Source: Thermocrispum municipale DSM 44069
Lineage (GTDB): Bacteria; Actinomycetota; Actinomycetes; Mycobacteriales; Pseudonocardiaceae
NCBI RefSeq assembly: GCF_000427825.1
Contig: NZ_KE386593.1
Location: forward strand, 599,847 to 663,846
Reading direction: 5' to 3'
DNA length: 64,000 nucleotides
Part shown: positions 42,315-51,269 of the stretch, one piece after another
Position numbering within the stretch: the stretch's first letter is position 1
Layout of the letters: each line of letters opens with the position of its first letter
The notes under the pieces: model-generated
What the model was told of the DNA's origin: nothing
What the model saw: the letters and a program-made list of their open reading frames with translations, nothing else
The model's database searches: none
Made by a program: the position numbers and the translations under genes

Positions 42315-44642
42315 ATGGCGGACGAGGGCAGCACACCGCCTTATGACCCGCGCAGGGGCCCTGACCTGCGCTACGAGCGCAGAGCCGCCGACATCGTCCG
42401 GGATCTCACGTCGCCGGACAGCTGGTGGCGGAGGCGTTCGGCAGCGGACCGCTCGCCGACCTACGTGGTGGCCGACTGCTACGTCACCGGAGAGTTGAGC
42501 CTGCGCGGGGCCGAGCTGGACACGCTGCTGCATTTCGAGCGGTGCCGGTTCGAACGCCCGCCGGACGTGCGGGAGGCCCGGCTGCTCGGGTTGACGTTCG
42601 ACGACTGTGTGCTGCCTGGCCTGCGTGCCCGCAACCTGCACTGCCGCAACGACCTGCGGCTGCACTCCACCGACGTCGAGTTGGCCGCCGCGGAACATCT
42701 CGCCGACTGGGAGCCGGGCGTACCGGACGCCGCGGTGGTGCTCACCGACGCGGTGGTGGACGGCTCGGTGGTGTTGACCAGGAGCAAGGTCCGGCATCCG
42801 CACGGCAAGGCGTTGCAAGCCGACCGGTTGCGGGTCGCGGGCGCGGTCACCGCGTATCACATGGCCGGCGACGGCGAAGTGCGGTTCGCCGGGATGCGCA
42901 CCGGTGGCAACGTCAATTTCTCCGGCTCCCAGCTGAACAACCCGGAAGGCATCGCGCTCAACGTCACGGGCGTGCAGGTCCACGGAAACCTGCTGTGCGA
43001 GAGCGACCCCGGCGTGAACGGGTACGAGGAGCCGCGCCCGTTCACCGCCAACGGCATGGTCTTCGTGCCGGGCGCCAGCGTGGACGGCGACTTCCGGTTG
43101 GCCAACGCGCTGCTGTCCGGTCAGCGGCCCGGCACGGTCGACGACATCGCCATCCCGGCGTGGCGGGAAGCCGCCCGGTCCAACAACCCCTCCGTCGACC
43201 CCTGGCCCGCCGTGGTGGGCGACCGGCTGCGGGTGCAGGGCAACGTGGTGTTCGACTGGATGAGCGCCGAGGGCACCATCCGGTTGGTCAACGTCGCGGT
43301 CGGCGGATCGTTCCGGATGAACGACGCCTCGATCGACGCGCCCGGGCGGCACGAAGAGCCGCACTACGACCGAGCCCTGCATCTGGACGGCAGTGAGATC
43401 AGCGGCGACCTGCAGGTGGCGCGGTTGCAGGCGCAGGGACAACTTCGGCTCGCCGACGTGCGGATCGGCGGCAACCTGCGGGCCCGCGAAGTCGGCCTGC
43501 ACCATCGGCAGCGCGACGTCTTCTCGGCGCGACGCGCCATGGTGTCCGGCAACGTCGAGATGAACAACGCCGAGATCATGGGCACCGTGCAGTTCCAGGG
43601 CGCCCAGGTCGGCGGGTCCGTCGACTTCTCCGGGGCGAGCCTGACCGACTACAACCCCGCCGCGTACTCGATGGGCATGCGGGCCGCCACCGTGGGCCGG
43701 GACCTGGTGCTGGCCAGCTCGGTGTCCGAGGAAGTCGACGTCGACGGCACAGTCGAACGTACGAGGAAACCGTTCGTCGCGCGGGGTGGACTGAACCTCG
43801 ACGGCGTGCAGGTCGCCCGCACGCTCAATCTCGACGGTGCGTCACTCGGCGACCTGAAGGCCAACGTGGCGCTCGACGCCAGCGATGCGATGGCCGACGA
43901 GTTCCGGCTCACCGTGGGTGAGCAGCCGCAGGGCCGGGTGATCCTGCGCCGGGCGCAATGCGGCTCGCTGGCCGACAACGAGACGCTGTGGGCGGCCTCC
44001 GGCGAGGTCGACGTGGAGGACTTCCGCTACGACGCGCTGGACCCTCCCATCGACCCCACCGAGGACGACGCCAGGGAAGAGGTCCGCAAGCGGGTCAACT
44101 GGCTGCGCAAGGCCATGCGGGGCTATCGCCCCGGACCGTACGACCAGCTCGCCGAGGTGCTGCGGTCGAGCGGAAACGAGGAGCACGCGGCGACCGTGCT
44201 CATGCTCAAGCAGCGGGACCGCTACGAGGCGATGGCGGACGGGTCGAAACCGCTGGTCGCGTTCGGGCTCCGGCTGTGGAGCGGGGTGCAACGGGTGGTC
44301 GTCGGCTACGGCTACAAGCCGATGCGCGCGCTCGGCTGGCTGGTGTTGCTGCTGATCCTCGGCAGCCTGTGGTTCTGGCTGGTGCCGGACTCGTGCGTGC
44401 ACAACCCGCGGTTCACCGTCAGCGGGCCGCGGTGCCTGGTCAATGCCGACGACACCGGCCTGGAGTGGAACCCGGTGCTGCACACCGCGGATCTGTTGAT
44501 CCCCATCGTCGATCTGGGCAACAAGGGCCGCTGGCACATGAGCGGCGTGGACAAGTGGGTGGCGACCGGGTTCATCGCGGCGGGCTGGATCCTGGCCACG
44601 ACGGTGGCCGCGGGCATCACGCGCATGCTGAATCGAAGCTGA
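42315..44642 (+). CDS. Large repeat-rich membrane-anchored protein
   Basis: A 775-residue protein. Residues about 40-580 form repeating beta-strand units with periodic patterns such as GNVNFSGSQL, GDFRLANALL, GSFRMNDASI, GNVEMNNAEI, GSVDFSGASL and RTLNLDGASL, as in pentapeptide-like or beta-solenoid folds. A charged helical part (about 585-650, EVRKRVNWLRKAMRGYRPGPYDQLAEVLRSSG) precedes two membrane helices (about 670-690 and 750-770) with a short external loop containing two Cys. Relatives are annotated as membrane-associated oxidoreductases without support. No redox motif is visible. The start lies three bases after the ABC ATPase stop. Confidence 0.8.
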   Translation: MADEGSTPPYDPRRGPDLRYERRAADIVRDLTSPDSWWRRRSAADRSPTYVVADCYVTGELSLRGAELDTLLHFERCRFERPPDVREARLLGLTFDDCVLPGLRARNLHCRNDLRLHSTDVELAAAEHLADWEPGVPDAAVVLTDAVVDGSVVLTRSKVRHPHGKALQADRLRVAGAVTAYHMAGDGEVRFAGMRTGGNVNFSGSQLNNPEGIALNVTGVQVHGNLLCESDPGVNGYEEPRPFTANGMVFVPGASVDGDFRLANALLSGQRPGTVDDIAIPAWREAARSNNPSVDPWPAVVGDRLRVQGNVVFDWMSAEGTIRLVNVAVGGSFRMNDASIDAPGRHEEPHYDRALHLDGSEISGDLQVARLQAQGQLRLADVRIGGNLRAREVGLHHRQRDVFSARRAMVSGNVEMNNAEIMGTVQFQGAQVGGSVDFSGASLTDYNPAAYSMGMRAATVGRDLVLASSVSEEVDVDGTVERTRKPFVARGGLNLDGVQVARTLNLDGASLGDLKANVALDASDAMADEFRLTVGEQPQGRVILRRAQCGSLADNETLWAASGEVDVEDFRYDALDPPIDPTEDDAREEVRKRVNWLRKAMRGYRPGPYDQLAEVLRSSGNEEHAATVLMLKQRDRYEAMADGSKPLVAFGLRLWSGVQRVVVGYGYKPMRALGWLVLLLILGSLWFWLVPDSCVHNPRFTVSGPRCLVNADDTGLEWNPVLHTADLLIPIVDLGNKGRWHMSGVDKWVATGFIAAGWILATTVAAGITRMLNRS

Positions 44643-44686
44643 GCCCACTAGCAGAACGCGCAGCGCGGCACAAGTACCATGCTTGA

Positions 44687-45022
44687 GTGCCATTGTCACC
44701 TGACGACGATCACAAACTGGAGATTCAGCTTCTGCACGACCGCCTGCTGGTGAAGCAGCCGGGCGAAGAAGGGGAGCGACGTTCCAGCGGCGGCATCGTT
44801 ATACCAGCGACGGCCCAGGTCGGCCACCGTCTCGCGTGGGGCGACGTCCTGGGCGTGGGCAACAATGTCCGCAGTGTGAAGGTTGGTGACCGGGTGCTGT
44901 TCAATCCGGCCGACCAGCTCGAGGTGGAGATACAGGGACAGACGTATCTGGTCATGCGGGAACGTGACGTCCATGCGATCGCCAGCGAGCGCACGGAGCA
45001 CGGGACCGGGCTGTACCTGTAG
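44687..45022 (+). CDS. GroES-like protein without an adjacent groEL
   Basis: A 111-residue protein related to chaperonin 10: LLHDRLLVKQPGEEGERRSSGGIVIPATAQ, WGDVLGVGNNVRSVKVGDRVLFNPADQLEVEIQGQTYLVMRERDVHAI follow the GroES pattern of mobile loop and beta-barrel. The mobile loop is altered (GERRSSGGIVIP) and there is an N-terminal extension and a C-terminal tail. No groEL is nearby. The GTG start at 44687 has no evident ribosome binding site. Such solitary Cpn10 paralogues are found in actinobacteria; the role is unknown. Confidence 0.82.
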   Translation: MPLSPDDDHKLEIQLLHDRLLVKQPGEEGERRSSGGIVIPATAQVGHRLAWGDVLGVGNNVRSVKVGDRVLFNPADQLEVEIQGQTYLVMRERDVHAIASERTEHGTGLYL

Positions 45023-45042
45023 GGCATACGGAGGCAAACAAC

Positions 45043-47208
45043 GTGGCCGACGACCAGCAGAACTGGCCGGCGTGGGATTCCGACGCCGGTAGCCCTCCGT
45101 CCGGCGACGACGATCGCGAGCGCATGTCCGGCAGCCTCGAGGATGCGTTGTCCGGGGAGCTGGATCTGTCCTCCGGAGCGCTCTCCGGCAGCATCGACGA
45201 ACCCGCGGCAGGCGGGGCGTCCGCGGGGCGCGGCCAGGAGGACGACGCCACGCAGGTGTATCGCGCGGTGCCGTCGGCCTACTCGGACCAGGACTGGTCG
45301 AGCGAAGCCACGCAGGTGCATCCGGCGGTGTCCATGCCGCGCGGCGTGCCCGAGGACGCCACGCAAGCCTTCCCGCAGGTGGAGTCCGAGTCCGGCTTGG
45401 GGGTCTTCGAGGAGCCGACCGTGCGTCACGAGGCGGCCGCGCCGGGCGTCTACCGCGCCGACGACGAGCCGAGCGGGCCGCGCCGGAAGCTGCGCAGCGG
45501 CCTGGGCAGGGCGATGATGGTCACCGGCGCGGCGCTGGGTGTGCTGGTGCTCGCCTACGCGGTGGACATGGTGGTCAGCTGGGGTGACGTGCCGCGCGGC
45601 GTGACGGTCGCGGGCGTCGACGTCGGCGGCATGAGCCGCACCGAGGCCGAGCAGAAGCTTCGTCAGGAGCTGCAGCCGCGGTTCGACCAGCCGGTGAAGG
45701 TCACCGCGGGCGACGTGCAAGCCACCCTCGACCCCGCCGAATCCGGCCTCGGCGTCGACTGGCAGGCCACGCTGGAGCAGGCCGGGCAGCAGCCGTGGAA
45801 CCCGATCACCCGGCTCACCTCGTTCTGGGAGGAGCGCGAGGTCGGCATCGTCGGCAAGTCCGACCGGCCGACGCTGCGCAAAGCCGTCGAGCGGCTGGCC
45901 GATGACGAGATCAACCATCGCAAGCGCGAAGGCGACATCAAGTTCAAAGAGGTCGACGGCACCGATGCGGTCGAGCCGGTCGCCGTGCAGCCGCGCCAAG
46001 GTCAGCAGCTGACCGCGATCGACAAGGCCGTCGACACGATCGAGGACAACTGGGTGCATCTCGGCGGCGTTCACCTGGACGTCGACGTGCAACCGGTGAA
46101 GGCGACGCCGGAAGGGGTGCGGGCCACGCTGGAGAAGCTGGCCAAGCCCGCGGTGGCCGCCCCGATCGAGGTGCAGGGCGACGGCGTGCAGGCGTCGTTG
46201 ACCCCGAAGCAGATCGGTGCCGCGTTCGAGTTCAAGCCGGCCGGTGACGGGTCGCTGAAGGCCACCGTGGACCGGGAAGTGCTCAAGGACGCGCTGGCGC
46301 CTGCGTTGAAGCCGTCCGAGCAGGAAGGCCGGGACGCGCAGATCGAGTTCTCCGGTGGCAAGCCGAGCATCAAGCCGGCCAAGAACGGCCGCAAGGTCGA
46401 CTGGAAGAAGACGTTCGAGCCGTACCTGGACGTGATCACCAAGACCGACGACCGGGTGCTCAAGGTCAGCTACACCAAGAAGAAGCCGGACATCACCACG
46501 GCAGAGGCGAAGAAGCTGGGCATCAAGGAGGTCATCGGCGAATTCACCACCGGTGGCTTCGCGCCGGACTCCGGCATCAACATCCGGACGGTCGCCGAGC
46601 AGGTCAACGGGGCGATCGTCAAGCCGGGCGAGACGTTCAGCCTGAACGAGTACACCGGCCCGCGGACCGCGGACAAGGGGTACGTCGAGGCGGGCATCAT
46701 CGAGAACGGCGTCCCCGGCCGTGCGGTCGGCGGCGGCATCTCCCAGTTCGCCACGACGTTGTACAACGCGGCGTACTTCGCCGGCTTGAAGGACGCCGGG
46801 CACAAGGAGCACAGCTACTACATCAGCCGCTACCCGGTCGCGCGCGAGGCCACGGTGTTCCAGGCGCCCGGCGGTGGCGGCATCGACATGGCGTTCACCA
46901 ACGACTCGAAGACCGGTGTCGCGATCCAGACGTCCTGGACCCCGAACAGCATCACGGTCAAGATCTGGGGCACCAAGCGCTACCGGGTCGAGTCGAAGAC
47001 CGGTCCGAAGACCAACATTCAGAAGCCGGACACCAGGCGGCTGAACGACAGCAAGTGCGAGCCGTCGGAAGGAATCCCGGGCTTCACCGCGACGGACACC
47101 CGGATCCTGTACGACATCAACACGGGTCAGGAAGTGCGTCGGGAGACCAGGACGGTCAAGTACAACCCGAAGCCGAAGATCGTCTGCGGCAAGCGGGACG
47201 AGGACTAG
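45043..47208 (+). CDS. VanW family membrane protein with peptidoglycan-binding-like domains
   Basis: A 721-residue protein: an acidic, disordered cytoplasmic part (1-145), one membrane helix (about 158-180, MMVTGAALGVLVLAYAVDMVV), two PG-binding-4-like domains (about 190-330 and 335-480; paired GVTVAGVDVGGMSRTEAEQKL and GVHLDVDVQPVKATPEG units) and a C-terminal VanW domain (about 490-640, GEFTTGGFAPDSGINIRTVAEQVNG and VGGGISQFATTLYNAAYFAGL). GGAGG lies eight bases before the GTG at 45043. VanW proteins occur in vancomycin-resistance clusters and cell-wall operons; the biochemical role is unknown. A terminator follows. Confidence 0.93.
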   Translation: MADDQQNWPAWDSDAGSPPSGDDDRERMSGSLEDALSGELDLSSGALSGSIDEPAAGGASAGRGQEDDATQVYRAVPSAYSDQDWSSEATQVHPAVSMPRGVPEDATQAFPQVESESGLGVFEEPTVRHEAAAPGVYRADDEPSGPRRKLRSGLGRAMMVTGAALGVLVLAYAVDMVVSWGDVPRGVTVAGVDVGGMSRTEAEQKLRQELQPRFDQPVKVTAGDVQATLDPAESGLGVDWQATLEQAGQQPWNPITRLTSFWEEREVGIVGKSDRPTLRKAVERLADDEINHRKREGDIKFKEVDGTDAVEPVAVQPRQGQQLTAIDKAVDTIEDNWVHLGGVHLDVDVQPVKATPEGVRATLEKLAKPAVAAPIEVQGDGVQASLTPKQIGAAFEFKPAGDGSLKATVDREVLKDALAPALKPSEQEGRDAQIEFSGGKPSIKPAKNGRKVDWKKTFEPYLDVITKTDDRVLKVSYTKKKPDITTAEAKKLGIKEVIGEFTTGGFAPDSGINIRTVAEQVNGAIVKPGETFSLNEYTGPRTADKGYVEAGIIENGVPGRAVGGGISQFATTLYNAAYFAGLKDAGHKEHSYYISRYPVAREATVFQAPGGGGIDMAFTNDSKTGVAIQTSWTPNSITVKIWGTKRYRVESKTGPKTNIQKPDTRRLNDSKCEPSEGIPGFTATDTRILYDINTGQEVRRETRTVKYNPKPKIVCGKRDED

Positions 47209-47214
47209 CTTGCC

Positions 47215-47246
47215 GCCGCCTGCCCGGAACGACCCGGGCAGGCGGC
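47215..47246 (+). terminator. Terminator after vanW gene
   Basis: GCCGCCTGCCCGG and CCGGGCAGGCGGC form a perfect 13-bp stem, seven bases after the stop. It also faces the convergent GlsB gene end at 47265. Confidence 0.9.
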
Positions 47247-47264
47247 GTGCTGATCAAGGACTGA

Positions 47265-47600
47265 CTAAGCAGCCGCGCGTCCGCGCGACTTCGGGTAGAC
47301 CGCCGCGGCGATCAGCACCACGACGATGGCGCCGGCCAGCTGCAGCCCGTGCCGCAGCCAGTCGAAGCCTGCGGTGTCCGAGCCGCCGAAGAGTGCGTAG
47401 ACGATGTTGCCCAGGCCGCCGCCGAGGATGCCGCAGATGATGGTCAGCCACAGCGGGATGCCCTGGTCTCCGGGGATCAGCAGCTTGGCGAGCAGGCCAA
47501 GCACGATGCCGGTCACGATAAAGCCCAGGATGCCCCACCCGTCGAACGCTTTGCTGAGCGCCTCGCTGAAGCTGGCAGCGAGCGTAACGGTGTCTGCCAT
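47265..47600 (-). CDS. GlsB/YeaQ/YmgE family membrane protein
   Basis: A 111-residue protein with three membrane helices; GILGFIVTGIVLGLLAKLLIPGDQGIPLWLTIICGILGGGLGN is the family core with its Gly-rich packing. This transglycosylase-associated family is found in stress regulons; the enzymatic name is historical and no activity is implied. GAGGAG lies five bases before the ATG at 47600. It is monocistronic. Confidence 0.93.
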   Translation of the reverse strand: MADTVTLAASFSEALSKAFDGWGILGFIVTGIVLGLLAKLLIPGDQGIPLWLTIICGILGGGLGNIVYALFGGSDTAGFDWLRHGLQLAGAIVVVLIAAAVYPKSRGRAAA

Positions 47601-47810
47601 GAGTTCTCCTCGCCTGAGTGTGAACGAGCTGGTGTCAAGAACTGTCCCACTACCGGCGCCATCCCGCGATTTGAGAATGCTCCAGGCGGGCGCAAATGCG
47701 GGATGGCGGTCAACTCGTCAACTTGCATGGCCCCAATTCGTTGCTTTGCCGGCGCGTGCCGACGCAAGGCCCCGGCGCAGCGTGCGGCGAACTCGTCGGC
47801 CAGGCGCAAC

Positions 47811-47855
47811 AACACGACGGCGGCGACCCCGGGTCGGGGCCGCCGCCGTCGTGTT
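47811..47855 (-). terminator. Terminator after the acyl-CoA dehydrogenase gene
   Basis: AACACGACGGCGGC and GCCGCCGTCGTGTT form a perfect 14-bp stem with further inner pairing, 24 bases beyond the stop at 47879. Confidence 0.9.
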
Positions 47856-47878
47856 CACGCCGCGGGAACGGCTTTGGA

Positions 47879-49735
47879 TCAGAAGGCTGCTTCGTCCAGC
47901 TCCATCAGCGCGTTGTCCGCCGACTCGACGATCTTGCGGCGCGCGGACAACTCGGGCAGCACGGTGGTGGCGAAGAACGACGCCGCCGCGATCTTGCCCT
48001 GGTAGAACGGCTTGTCCTTCTCCGAGGCACCGTTGTCCAGCGCGTTGATGGCCACCTCGGCCTGGCGCTGCAGCTGCCAGCCGACCAGCAGGTCGGTGGC
48101 CGACAGCAGCAGCCGCACGGTGTGCTGGCCGACCTTGTACAGGTTCTTCGGGTCCTGCTGGGCCTCGGTCAGGTAGCCGAACATGGCGCCGAGCATGCCC
48201 TGCACGTCCTCCAGCGCCTGCTTGAGCGCGGCCCGCTCCTGCTTGAGCCTGCCGTTGCCCGACTCGGCCTCGATGAACTTGGTGATCTCACCGGCGATGT
48301 AGGTCAGCGCCTTGCCCTTGTCGCGGACGATCTTGCGGAAGAAGAAGTCCAGCGACTGGATCGCCGTCGTGCCCTCGTACAGGGTGTCGATCTTGGCGTC
48401 CCGGACGTACTGCTCGATCGGGTAGTCCTGCAGGAAGCCGGAGCCGCCCAGGGTCTGCAGCGCCTCGGTCCCCAGCAGCGTCCAGGCGCGCTCGGAACCG
48501 CCGCCCTTGACGATCGGCAGCAGCAGGTCGTTGACCCGCTCCTCCAGCGACACGTCCTCGCCGTTGGCTTCGCCGAGCTGGATCTTGTCCTGGAACGACG
48601 CGGTGTACAGGTACAGCGCGCGCAGGCCCTCGGAGTACGCCTTCAGTGTCATCAGCGCGCGACGGACGTCCGGGTGACGGGTGATCGGCACGCGCGGCGC
48701 CGTCTTGTCCGTCATCTGCGTCATGTCCGCGCCCTGCACGCGCTCCTTGGCGTACTCCAGCGCGTTCAGGTACGCGGTGGACAGCGTGGAGATGGCCTTG
48801 GTGCCGACCATCATGCGCGCGTGCTCGATGACCTTGAACATCTGCGCGATGCCGTCGACCTTGTCGCCGACCAGCCAGCCGACGGCGGGCTTGCCGTGCT
48901 GCCCGAAGGTCAGTTCGCACGTGGTGGAGCCCTTGATGCCCATCTTGTGCTCGACACCGGTGACGAACACGCCGTTGCGCTCGCCGGTCAGCTCACCCGT
49001 CTCCGGGTCGTGGTGCCACATCGGCACGTAGAACAGACCGAGTCCCTTGGTGCCCGGCTTGGGCTCGATACCCTCGCCTTCCGGCCGAGCCAGCACCAGG
49101 TGGTAGATGTTCTCGGTCATGTCGTCCTGGGCGGCACCGGTGATGAAGCGCTTGACGCCCTCGATGTGCCAGGTGCCGTCCGGCTGCTTGATGGCCTTCG
49201 CGCGCCCCGCGCCCACGTCGGAGCCGGCGTCCGGCTCGGTGAGCACCATGGTGGCGCCCCAGTTGCGCTCGATGGCGATCTCCGCCCAGCGCTTCTGCTG
49301 CTCGTTGCCGATCTGGTGCAGGATGTTGGCGAACGTCTTGCCCGCCATGTAGAAGAACAGCGCCGGGTTCGAGCCGGTGTACATCTCCGCGACCGACCAG
49401 CCGACGGTGGGCGGGATGCCGAAGCCGCCGAGTTCGGACGGCAGGCTGATCCGGTCCCAGCCCGCTTCGATGGTGGCCTGGTAGGCCTTCTTCATCGACT
49501 CGGGCATGGTCACGTCGAACTTGTCCGGGTGGTACACCGGCGGGTTGCGGTCGGAGTCGACCGCCGCCTGGGCGATGACGTCGGACGACACCAGCTTGTC
49601 GACCTCGGTCAGCACCGCGCGGGCGGTGTCGGAGTCAGCTTCGGCGAAGGGACCCTTGCCCAGGTACTCCTGAATCCTCAGCAGCTCGAACAGGTTGAAC
49701 TCGAGGTCGCGGACGTTGCTCTTGTAGTGGCCCAT
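47879..49735 (-). CDS. fadE5: Acyl-CoA dehydrogenase, FadE5-like
   Basis: A 618-residue flavoprotein of the long acyl-CoA dehydrogenase type with a C-terminal extension, close in length to M. tuberculosis FadE5 (Rv0244c). Landmarks are [17 protein letters not shown] (about 165-181), the [12 protein letters not shown] substrate strand, the [29 protein letters not shown] region and the catalytic Glu454 in LYEGTTAIQ. It oxidises acyl-CoA to enoyl-CoA. In mycobacteria fadE5 adjoins fadA2-fabG4-htdX; here it lies 17 kb away but its promoter carries two sites resembling their operator. GGAG lies eight bases before the ATG. Confidence 0.95.
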   Translation of the reverse strand: MGHYKSNVRDLEFNLFELLRIQEYLGKGPFAEADSDTARAVLTEVDKLVSSDVIAQAAVDSDRNPPVYHPDKFDVTMPESMKKAYQATIEAGWDRISLPSELGGFGIPPTVGWSVAEMYTGSNPALFFYMAGKTFANILHQIGNEQQKRWAEIAIERNWGATMVLTEPDAGSDVGAGRAKAIKQPDGTWHIEGVKRFITGAAQDDMTENIYHLVLARPEGEGIEPKPGTKGLGLFYVPMWHHDPETGELTGERNGVFVTGVEHKMGIKGSTTCELTFGQHGKPAVGWLVGDKVDGIAQMFKVIEHARMMVGTKAISTLSTAYLNALEYAKERVQGADMTQMTDKTAPRVPITRHPDVRRALMTLKAYSEGLRALYLYTASFQDKIQLGEANGEDVSLEERVNDLLLPIVKGGGSERAWTLLGTEALQTLGGSGFLQDYPIEQYVRDAKIDTLYEGTTAIQSLDFFFRKIVRDKGKALTYIAGEITKFIEAESGNGRLKQERAALKQALEDVQGMLGAMFGYLTEAQQDPKNLYKVGQHTVRLLLSATDLLVGWQLQRQAEVAINALDNGASEKDKPFYQGKIAAASFFATTVLPELSARRKIVESADNALMELDEAAF

Positions 49736-49785
49736 GTCGTGACTCCGGATTCCCCTCGGGCGCGCTTGGCGCCGCGGTGGCGCGC

Positions 49786-49830
49786 TATTACTTGCCGGTA
49801 ACTACAACGATATTACCTGTGGGTAACTAC
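49786..49830. promoter_or_regulatory. Two direct 20-bp copies of a TTAC-N6-GTAA operator before fadE5
   Basis: TATTAC(T/C)TG..GGTAACTAC occurs at 49786-49805 and 49811-49830, 25 bases apart. Each contains the dyad TTAC-N6-GTAA (49788-49801 and 49813-49826). The pattern TAC-N6-GTA is shared with the TetR operators at 28429 and 31538. Confidence 0.75.
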
Positions 49831-50101
49831 GGCAAGGGGTTCGGTGCGCAACAGTGCGCCCGAACAGGCGAATCGGCTGCAAGAAGGGTGCGGACGGGCA
49901 TTGCTGCGGCCGGCGGCGGGCGGGCGAGTTTTGTCACCTTCTCCCCTGCCTGCCCTCGGTTACGCCATCATGAGCGGCGCTTTCATCAAAAATTCCACGC
50001 TCGAGCCCCAACCTGGGGCCGGGCTGACGGGTGTGGGTAGGTGGGACCGGAACGTGACAAGGCAGGTTCTTCTGCCTGACTCACCGAGTGATTGGACGGC
50101 C
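49831..50101. other. Spacer between fadE5 promoter and next gene
   Basis: The plus-strand frame stays open from 49844 into the next gene, but it has no ribosome binding site or family features before 50102. No other gene is supported. Confidence 0.4.
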
Positions 50102-51104
50102 ATGGAGAATCCTCCGAGCGACCCACACCAGCAGGGGCCGGGGCAGCCGCAGGAACAAGATCTTCAGCAGGAGCCCGTCTCGCACGACGAGCCACTTCCG
50201 CCGACGGACGCCTTTCCCGCAGCGGGCGGGTACCAGTTCGAACAGGCCAAGAAGTCGGACACCACGATGATCGTCAGCATCGTCGCGGTCGTCGCTGTCC
50301 TGCTCGGCGTCCTCGGTGTCACCGGGTTCGTCGCACCCGGGTTCTTCCTGTCGGGCGACGAGGGTGACGAGGCCGGCGACAGTGGCGGTGGCGGACCCGT
50401 TGCGGTGACGACGACGTCCACGCCCGAACAGAAGTCGCCTGCGGTGGTCCTGATCGAACGGATCGTCGCAGACCTCAACAGCCAGGACGGCCAGGCGCTC
50501 AAATACGCAATGTGCAGTCACCGTCCGCCGACGGTGGAACGCACGATCGCCGTCGTGCCGCAGGTCCGCTCGGCCGAACTGCGGGAGATCCGGGAGCACG
50601 GTAGGGCAGGGGCCGAGGCATCGGTGGAGCTTTCCACGCGGCAAGGCCAGACCGTGCTCGAGGTCGTCGTCGGGGAATTCCTGGGCGATCGCATGTGCTG
50701 GGTCTCGGCGGAGTTCGACGGCCCCCACCATCGAGCCGCCCGAGCCGAGTAGGACCAGGACCGCCAAGCCGGACAGAACGACCGCGAAGCCCCCTCCGCC
50801 GTCCCGCGGCACCCCGCACGCCGCCGACCGGGTCATGAAAGAGCTCGTCAAGAAGATCAACAGCGGCGACCGTGGCGCGAGCGAGCTGGGGTGCATCCCC
50901 GGCGCGCAGCGGAAGATCATCGCAGCCGTCGACGACGGTGCGACGCTCTCCCTCGGTGAGCGGGTCGACAGTGACCCGAACCACGCATCGCGTTTGCTGC
51001 AGGGGTCGCTCGGCGGCAAGGCGGCGAACGGCTGGGTGACGGTCAGCCGCTTGTCCGCAAGCGGCGAGACGTGGTGGTGCGTTTCCGAACTTGTCTTCAG
51101 CTAG
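50102..51104 (+). pseudogene. Membrane protein with two tandem related domains, split by a frameshift
   Basis: Frame one (50102-50752) encodes a Pro/Gln-rich cytoplasmic start, one membrane helix (TTMIVSIVAVVAVLLGVLGVTGFV), a Gly/Thr linker and a domain VVLIERIVADLNSQDGQAL to MCWVSAEFDG. A second frame then carries on through a Pro-rich linker (about 50724-50830) to a related domain, RVMKELVKKINSGDRGASELGCI to TWWCVSELVFS, ending at 51104. Removing one C from the CCCCC run at 50722-50726 joins the frames into one protein of about 333 residues. The break may be a true mutation, a programmed shift or a sequencing error. The second part could also start alone at ATG 50835. Family unknown. Confidence 0.65.
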
Positions 51105-51124
51105 TCACCGGCGGTCCCGCGTTA

Positions 51125-51160
51125 CCCGCCCGCCGCCAGACGCGCCTGACGGCGGGCGGG
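51125..51160. terminator. Hairpin between convergent genes
   Basis: CCCGCCCGCCG and CGGCGGGCGGG form a perfect 11-bp stem with a 14-base loop, 20 bases after the stop at 51104. Confidence 0.75.
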
Positions 51161-51269
51161 TTCGTGCATGGCGAGCAGCGTGCCGCTCGACACGGAGCTG
51201 GGCAGGCGAGCCGATGCTGCAGCACACGTCGCCCGGACCCCCAGGATCCCGGGCGACTCGGCTTGTGGA

